Under the pieces are notes generated by a model. The model was not told where the DNA came from. It was given only the letters and a program-made list of their open reading frames with translations, and did not search any database. Made by a program: the position numbers and the translations under genes. From Actinomycetes bacterium (GTDB lineage Bacteria > Actinomycetota > Actinomycetes > Actinomycetales > Cellulomonadaceae), in assembly GCA_023428465.1 (NCBI GenBank), contig JAEYXM010000240.1, positions 1 through 17,659 of the forward strand: a DNA stretch of 17,659 bases, written 5' to 3'. Positions 14,741 through 17,659 of this stretch are shown piece after piece. Numbering within the stretch: the first letter of the stretch is position 1; the number at the start of each line of letters is the position of its first letter.

Positions 14741-14967
14741 GTCCCGCCCCGCGGCGGGTGACGCCGAGCGTCAGCGGCCTCCATTGAGGTGATCCAGGCC
14801 TCGACCTCGCTCACCCGGAACCGCAGCTTCCGCCCGACTCGGAAGCCGCGCGGCCCACGGCCCTTGGACCGCAGGTCGTACAGGGCCTGGTTGCTCACCG
14901 ACAGCAGGTCGGCAAGCTCGGACAGGGTCATCGTCGGCGCCGTGGCCGACGTCGCATTGGTCTCCAT
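14737..14967 (-). CDS. Excisionase-like helix-turn-helix protein
   Basis: This is a 76-aa DNA-binding protein of the AlpA/excisionase HTH_17 type. TLSELADLLSVSNQALYDLR is the helix-turn-helix, and GPRGFRVGRKLRFRVSEVEAW is the following wing typical of this group (G.P.GF.vGr..rf...dv..Wi). Such proteins direct an integrase to excise or control its gene. The ATG at 14967 is chosen because the family starts shortly before the HTH; an internal ATG at 14931 is possible. The frame is open further upstream only through the tRNA-derived repeat. It overlaps the integrase remnant as GTGA. With no working integrase beside it, its present role may be only regulatory or none. Confidence 0.85.
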   Translation of the reverse strand: METNATSATAPTMTLSELADLLSVSNQALYDLRSKGRGPRGFRVGRKLRFRVSEVEAWITSMEAADARRHPPRGGT

Positions 14968-15050
14968 ACCTGCAGGTGTGCAGGAGCGTAGAGAAGATTC
15001 GACGAGACAGGCCCAGAGCGGTGCCGCCCGGACGAGGGCGGGCGAATATC

Positions 15051-15068
15051 TGTCCAATAAGTGTCCAA
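15051..15068. promoter_or_regulatory. Two TGTCCAA boxes 11 bp apart at the element end
   Basis: TGTCCAA at 15051-15057 recurs at 15062-15068, one helical turn apart, inside an AT-richer patch directly next to the 79-bp repeat. The position suits integrase arm-type or excisionase sites. It could also be part of the excisionase promoter. Confidence 0.35.
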
Positions 15069-15146
15069 AGGCCACGTCAGGCTCCTTGTTCAAGGAGCCC
15101 GGCGTGGCCTCTGATCAGCACTTTCGGTGGAGCTGAGGGGACTCGA
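15068..15146. repeat. att-like direct repeat, tRNA-proximal copy
   Basis: This is the copy joined to the intact tRNA. It contains the last 19 nt of tRNA-Ala (15128-15146) and 60 bp downstream, including the terminator. Five mismatches separate it from 11763-11841: three in the terminator stem, one between stem and tRNA, and one in the tRNA part. Confidence 0.85.
15070..15109 (-). terminator. Terminator of tRNA-Ala
   Basis: On the minus strand GGCCACGCCGGGCTCCTT pairs with AAGGAGCCTGACGTGGCC around a GAAC loop. The stem has 18 positions with one mismatch and one G-U pair. TTT follows at once. It begins about 19 nt after the mature tRNA 3' end. Confidence 0.8.
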
Positions 15147-15200
15147 ACCCCTGACCCCCTGCATGCCATGCAGGTGCGCTACCAGCTGCGCCACAGCCCC
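15128..15200 (-). tRNA. tRNA-Ala (anticodon GGC)
   Basis: This is a 73-nt cloverleaf. The acceptor stem GGGGCTG pairs with CAGCTCC (one G-U pair), with discriminator A. The D arm is GCGC..AGCTGGT..GCGC. The anticodon stem CCTGC/GCAGG holds the loop ATGGCAT, giving GGC at positions 34-36. The T arm is AGGGG-TTCGAGT-CCCCT. The 3' CCA is not fully encoded, since the genome reads ACCG after the stem. The 3' end is the insertion target of the neighbouring element, and it stays intact on this side. Confidence 0.97.
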
Positions 15201-15222
15201 GTGACCCCGAAGGGCCTCGTGA

Positions 15223-15253
15223 AGTGTACGTGACGGGCGGCCCCCGGGGCCAA
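15223..15253 (-). promoter_or_regulatory. Candidate promoter of tRNA-Ala
   Basis: On the minus strand TTGGCC (15253-15248) and TACACT (15228-15223) are 19 nt apart. The -10 ends 22 nt before the tRNA 5' end, a normal distance. Confidence 0.45.
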
Positions 15254-15287
15254 TTCCGATCGCGTGACCACGGACACGCAGGCGGGT

Positions 15288-15318
15288 GCCCGGCGTCGAC
15301 CTGCGCCCGGCGTCGACC
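15288..15318. repeat. Two 14-bp direct repeats after the histidine phosphatase gene
   Basis: GCCCGGCGTCGACC occurs at 15288-15301 and again at 15305-15318, a 17-bp period. It starts 5 bp past the phosphatase stop. I see no clear role. Confidence 0.7.
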
Positions 15319-15323
15319 CTGCC

Positions 15324-16022
15324 CTACTGGCGCATCGCGTCCGCCGTCGAGGACGGCAGGTCCTCAGCCAGCACGCCCGAGTTCCAGTCGCCCACGCGCA
15401 CGGACGGCCCCCGGTTGTGCGACTCGAGGCGCCATGCCGGAGCCGCGTCGCCGCGGCTCGCCCGCAGGACCGACCAGTGCGCGTTGTGCAGCCCGACCAG
15501 GCCGCGCCACGCCGTCGGGTCGAGCTCGAGCATCGCCGTCAGGCCCAGGGAGATCGCTGCCCCGTGGGAGACGACGACGAGGGTCTGGTCGCGCTCCATC
15601 GGCGCCGCGAGGTCGGTGACCGCCGCGGCGAACCGCTCGGCGACCTCCGCGCGCGTCTCCGCACCCGTGCGCTCGGGGTCCCGCCCGCTCTGCCACACCG
15701 TGAACTGCTCGGGCCAGCGCGTCGAGATCTCCGCTTCGCTCAGGCCCTCCCAGTCACCGAAGGACCGCTCGCACAGGCGCGCGTCCGCCTCGACCTCGAG
15801 CCCCGAGCGGTCGGCGAGGACCTGCGCGGTCGCCAGCGCCCGCCCGAGCGTGGAGGCGACGATCCGCGTGGGCGTGTACCGGCGCCCGAGCTCGACCGCG
15901 GCCTGGCCGACCTGCCAGGTGCCGACGTCGTCGAGCGGGATGTCGATCTGTCCCTGCAGGAGGCCCGACGCGTTGTACGCCGTCCGCCCGTGACGCCAGA
16001 GGACGACCGTCCCCGCCGTCAC
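15324..16022 (-). CDS. Histidine phosphatase family protein
   Basis: This is a 232-aa phosphoglycerate-mutase-like phosphatase of the branch 1 histidine phosphatases. The catalytic motif is LWRHGRT, with H11 forming the phospho-His. R10, R61 (TLGRA), E85 (ERSFGDWEG) and H153 (VVSHGA) complete the active site. LLQGQIDIPLDDVG is the usual substrate-loop region. Length and motifs fit small phosphatases rather than glycolytic mutase. The GTG start at 16022 overlaps the RsfS stop as GTGA. Location directly after rsfS is common in actinobacteria, where such genes are often annotated as phosphoglycerate mutase. The true substrate is unknown. Confidence 0.93.
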   Translation of the reverse strand: MTAGTVVLWRHGRTAYNASGLLQGQIDIPLDDVGTWQVGQAAVELGRRYTPTRIVASTLGRALATAQVLADRSGLEVEADARLCERSFGDWEGLSEAEISTRWPEQFTVWQSGRDPERTGAETRAEVAERFAAAVTDLAAPMERDQTLVVVSHGAAISLGLTAMLELDPTAWRGLVGLHNAHWSVLRASRGDAAPAWRLESHNRGPSVRVGDWNSGVLAEDLPSSTADAMRQ

Positions 16023-16450
16023 TCCCCCACCGCCCGGTGCCGCCCGGTGCCGGGCGCCGAGGCGTCCGGCACCTCCGCACCGTCGCCACGGGCGTCTTCG
16101 GGGAGCTCGACCACCGGGCAGTCCGACCACAGCCGCTCGAGCGCGTAGTACATGCGGTCCTCGGAGTGCTGCACGTGCACGACGACGTCCTGGTAGTCCA
16201 GCAGCACCCAGCGCGCCTGACGCACACCCTCGCGGCGGACAGCCTTCACGCCCCGCTCGAGGAGAGCCTCCTCGACACCGTCGACGATGGCGCCGACCTG
16301 CCGCTCGTTCGACGCGGAAGCGATCAGGAACACGTCGGTGAGCACCAGGCGGTCGCTGACGTCGAGGGCGATGATCTCGTGCGCCTTCTTGTCCGACGCC
16401 GCCCGCGCTGCGACGACCGCCAGCTCGAGGGCGCGCTCGCTCGCGGCCAC
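16019..16450 (-). CDS. rsfS: Ribosome silencing factor RsfS
   Basis: RsfS binds protein uL14 on the large ribosomal subunit and stops joining with the small subunit, which slows translation when nutrients are short. The protein is 143 aa. DKKAHEIIALDVSDRLVLTD followed by VFLIASASNERQV, and later GVRQARWVLLDYQDVVVHVQ with YYALERLW, are the family's conserved blocks. A 25-residue acidic then basic tail follows the domain. The GTG start at 16450 shares one base with the TAG stop of the gene upstream (TAGTG). There is no clear Shine-Dalgarno sequence, so coupling to that gene is likely. The start at MAASERALELAV fits the family length. Confidence 0.96.
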   Translation of the reverse strand: MAASERALELAVVAARAASDKKAHEIIALDVSDRLVLTDVFLIASASNERQVGAIVDGVEEALLERGVKAVRREGVRQARWVLLDYQDVVVHVQHSEDRMYYALERLWSDCPVVELPEDARGDGAEVPDASAPGTGRHRAVGE

Positions 16451-17659
16451 TAGGCGATCGGCCCGTCGCTCGGCACGCCGACGCTGTACCCGCCGGCGTC
16501 GGCCGAGGCCTCCGCCGCCGCATCGGCCCCGTCGTCCTGCATCACGACCATGAAGATCAGCATGCCGAGGATGAACGCGACCACGATGAGCGCGATCATG
16601 TGCAGCCACGTGTAGGGGTGCGCAGCGACATCCTCGTCGGCATCGTCGTCCGACTCCTGGTCGGCCTGTGGACGGCCGGTCGAGGGCGCGAGCGTGGGCG
16701 CCCAGCCGGAGACGCTGTCGGCTGCGTCGTCCGCCGTGACGGGGCGCGCGACCGGCCCTGACCCGGTCGTGGTCGGGGCGAACGTCGGAGTGTCCACAGT
16801 CCGCGCGAATGCGGGCGCGGCCGGCGTGAACGCCGGGAACGACTGGACGGCCGTCGCTGCGGCGTCCCGGTCCGGCATCGCCACGGTGCCGAACGGCTGG
16901 CCGACAGGCGGCGCCTGGTCGGCCGGCACGAACGCCGACGGCCGGGCCACGGGCTCCTCCACCGGTGCCGCCGTCAACGGTGCCGCCGCTCCCATCACGC
17001 GCGACGCCACGTCACCCGCGGGCACTGCAAGGGCGCTGCGCCGCACGGCCGACTCGGGCGCGGCAGGTGCCAGGACAGGCTGGTAAGGGGCCGAGGCCAC
17101 GGGGGCCGGGGCGGGCGCGGCCGCTTGGACGGGCGCCGACGACGCGCGGGGCGCCGCTGCGTCGAACGCGGAGGCCGCAGGCGTCCAGCCAGCAGCCGGC
17201 TGGCCCTTCGCGGGCGTGATCGGGTGGAGCGCCGGCATCGCCACCGGGTCGTCGGCAAGCTCCATCGGCGGGAGGACGACCCGGCGGACAGCCGACCCGG
17301 CGTCCATCAACGGGGTCCGCGTCACGGACGGCTGCGGCGCGGGCTGCGGGCGCGCGGCCACCGGAGCCGGCGACGGCGCCTGGGCGGCCGGAGCGTTCAC
17401 GACGTGGCCACGCGGTAGGCCCGAGCCTCCGGGCGTGGTCGACGGCATGCCCGGGGCGGCCGGGACGCTCGGGGCGCGTCCGGTGCCCTCGCTACCCGGC
17501 GTCGGGCGCTGGGTCCAGCTCGTCGAGGACGACGGCACCGGTCGCTGCGCACGCTGCAGGTGCGCGCGCTCGACCTGGAGTCGGGCAGCCTCCTCACGCT
17601 CGGCCTGGGCCCGTGCCGCCTGGGCACGGATCGCCGCGGCGCGCGCCTGGGGCGTGAGC
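16450..17659 (-). CDS. Ala/Pro-rich single-pass membrane protein, partial (N-terminus beyond window)
   Basis: The frame is open to the right window edge, giving at least 403 codons; the true start lies outside. The first visible part is charged and likely coiled coil (QARAAAIRAQAARAQAEREE and similar). A long low-complexity region rich in Ala, Pro, Val and Thr follows. Near the end is an acidic stretch (DQESDDDADEDV) and one clear membrane helix in LHMIALIVVAFILGMLIFMV, leaving a short acidic tail. The long N-terminal part would lie on one side and about 30 residues on the other. No enzyme motif is visible and I recognise no family. Its stop touches the rsfS start, so both are probably on one transcript. 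A GTG at 17538 could be a start, but the coding look of the upstream part speaks against it. Confidence 0.75.
   Translation of the reverse strand, partial: LTPQARAAAIRAQAARAQAEREEAARLQVERAHLQRAQRPVPSSSTSWTQRPTPGSEGTGRAPSVPAAPGMPSTTPGGSGLPRGHVVNAPAAQAPSPAPVAARPQPAPQPSVTRTPLMDAGSAVRRVVLPPMELADDPVAMPALHPITPAKGQPAAGWTPAASAFDAAAPRASSAPVQAAAPAPAPVASAPYQPVLAPAAPESAVRRSALAVPAGDVASRVMGAAAPLTAAPVEEPVARPSAFVPADQAPPVGQPFGTVAMPDRDAAATAVQSFPAFTPAAPAFARTVDTPTFAPTTTGSGPVARPVTADDAADSVSGWAPTLAPSTGRPQADQESDDDADEDVAAHPYTWLHMIALIVVAFILGMLIFMVVMQDDGADAAAEASADAGGYSVGVPSDGPIA

Larger units (their letters stand above)
11842..15067. mobile_element. Remnant integrative element at tRNA-Ala(GGC)
   Basis: The segment lies between the two 79-bp repeats and has a unit length of 3305 bp. 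The tRNA-proximal end has an excisionase-like gene and a truncated integrase gene. The rest is a three-gene plus-strand operon (11944-14542), opposite in strand to all neighbours. The missing integrase catalytic domain means it should not excise by itself. Confidence 0.8.

Noticed and set aside
11842..15067. Insertion sequence or transposon instead of a tRNA element
   Set aside because: There is no transposase or terminal inverted repeat. The repeats are direct and made of tRNA sequence, and an integrase remnant is present.
1..17659. CRISPR array
   Set aside because: No regularly spaced repeats with unique spacers. The 12-bp repeats in the CopC gene are coding and contiguous.

Overview
The window is very GC-rich DNA with strong G/C preference at third codon positions, many GTG starts and gene content typical of a high-GC actinobacterium. 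The chromosomal gene set (leuS-degV, rsfS-histidine phosphatase, a CopC/YceI pair, a Gly/Arg-rich DEAD-box helicase) fits Micrococcales. A Cellulomonas-like host is my inference, not something the sequence proves.

Almost all housekeeping genes lie on the minus strand, so transcription runs from high to low coordinates. At the right end are an Ala/Pro-rich single-pass membrane protein cut by the window edge, the ribosome silencing factor RsfS and a histidine phosphatase, followed by tRNA-Ala(GGC). To the left of the island described below come a GNAT acetyltransferase, a DEAD-box RNA helicase and an exported membrane-anchored metallophosphoesterase. Then follows a tightly packed run: CopC, YceI, a three-gene PsaA-type (Mn/Fe-like) metal ABC transporter, leucyl-tRNA synthetase and the start of a DegV protein. 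Many junctions in the window use the same 4-nt GTGA stop/start overlap.

Between 11763 and 15146 lies a small integrated element. A 79-bp direct repeat (74/79 identical by eye) consists of the last 19 nt of tRNA-Ala plus its downstream hairpin terminator. One copy is attached to the intact tRNA and the other lies 3305 bp away. Next to the tRNA is an excisionase-like HTH gene overlapping an integrase gene that keeps only about 43 recognisable N-terminal residues. The element therefore looks immobile.

The cargo is a three-gene plus-strand operon with overlapping starts and stops. It encodes a 98-aa EspC/WXG100-like protein with a YxxxD motif, a 592-aa protein with an N-terminal WSG (WxG) helical region, a coiled coil and a C-terminal DUF1023-type alpha/beta hydrolase, and a 176-aa lipoprotein. 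This layout resembles a type VII (ESX-like) secreted effector with a partner and a possible surface immunity protein. It is the most interesting candidate system in the window. The function is inferred, and no secretion apparatus is encoded here.
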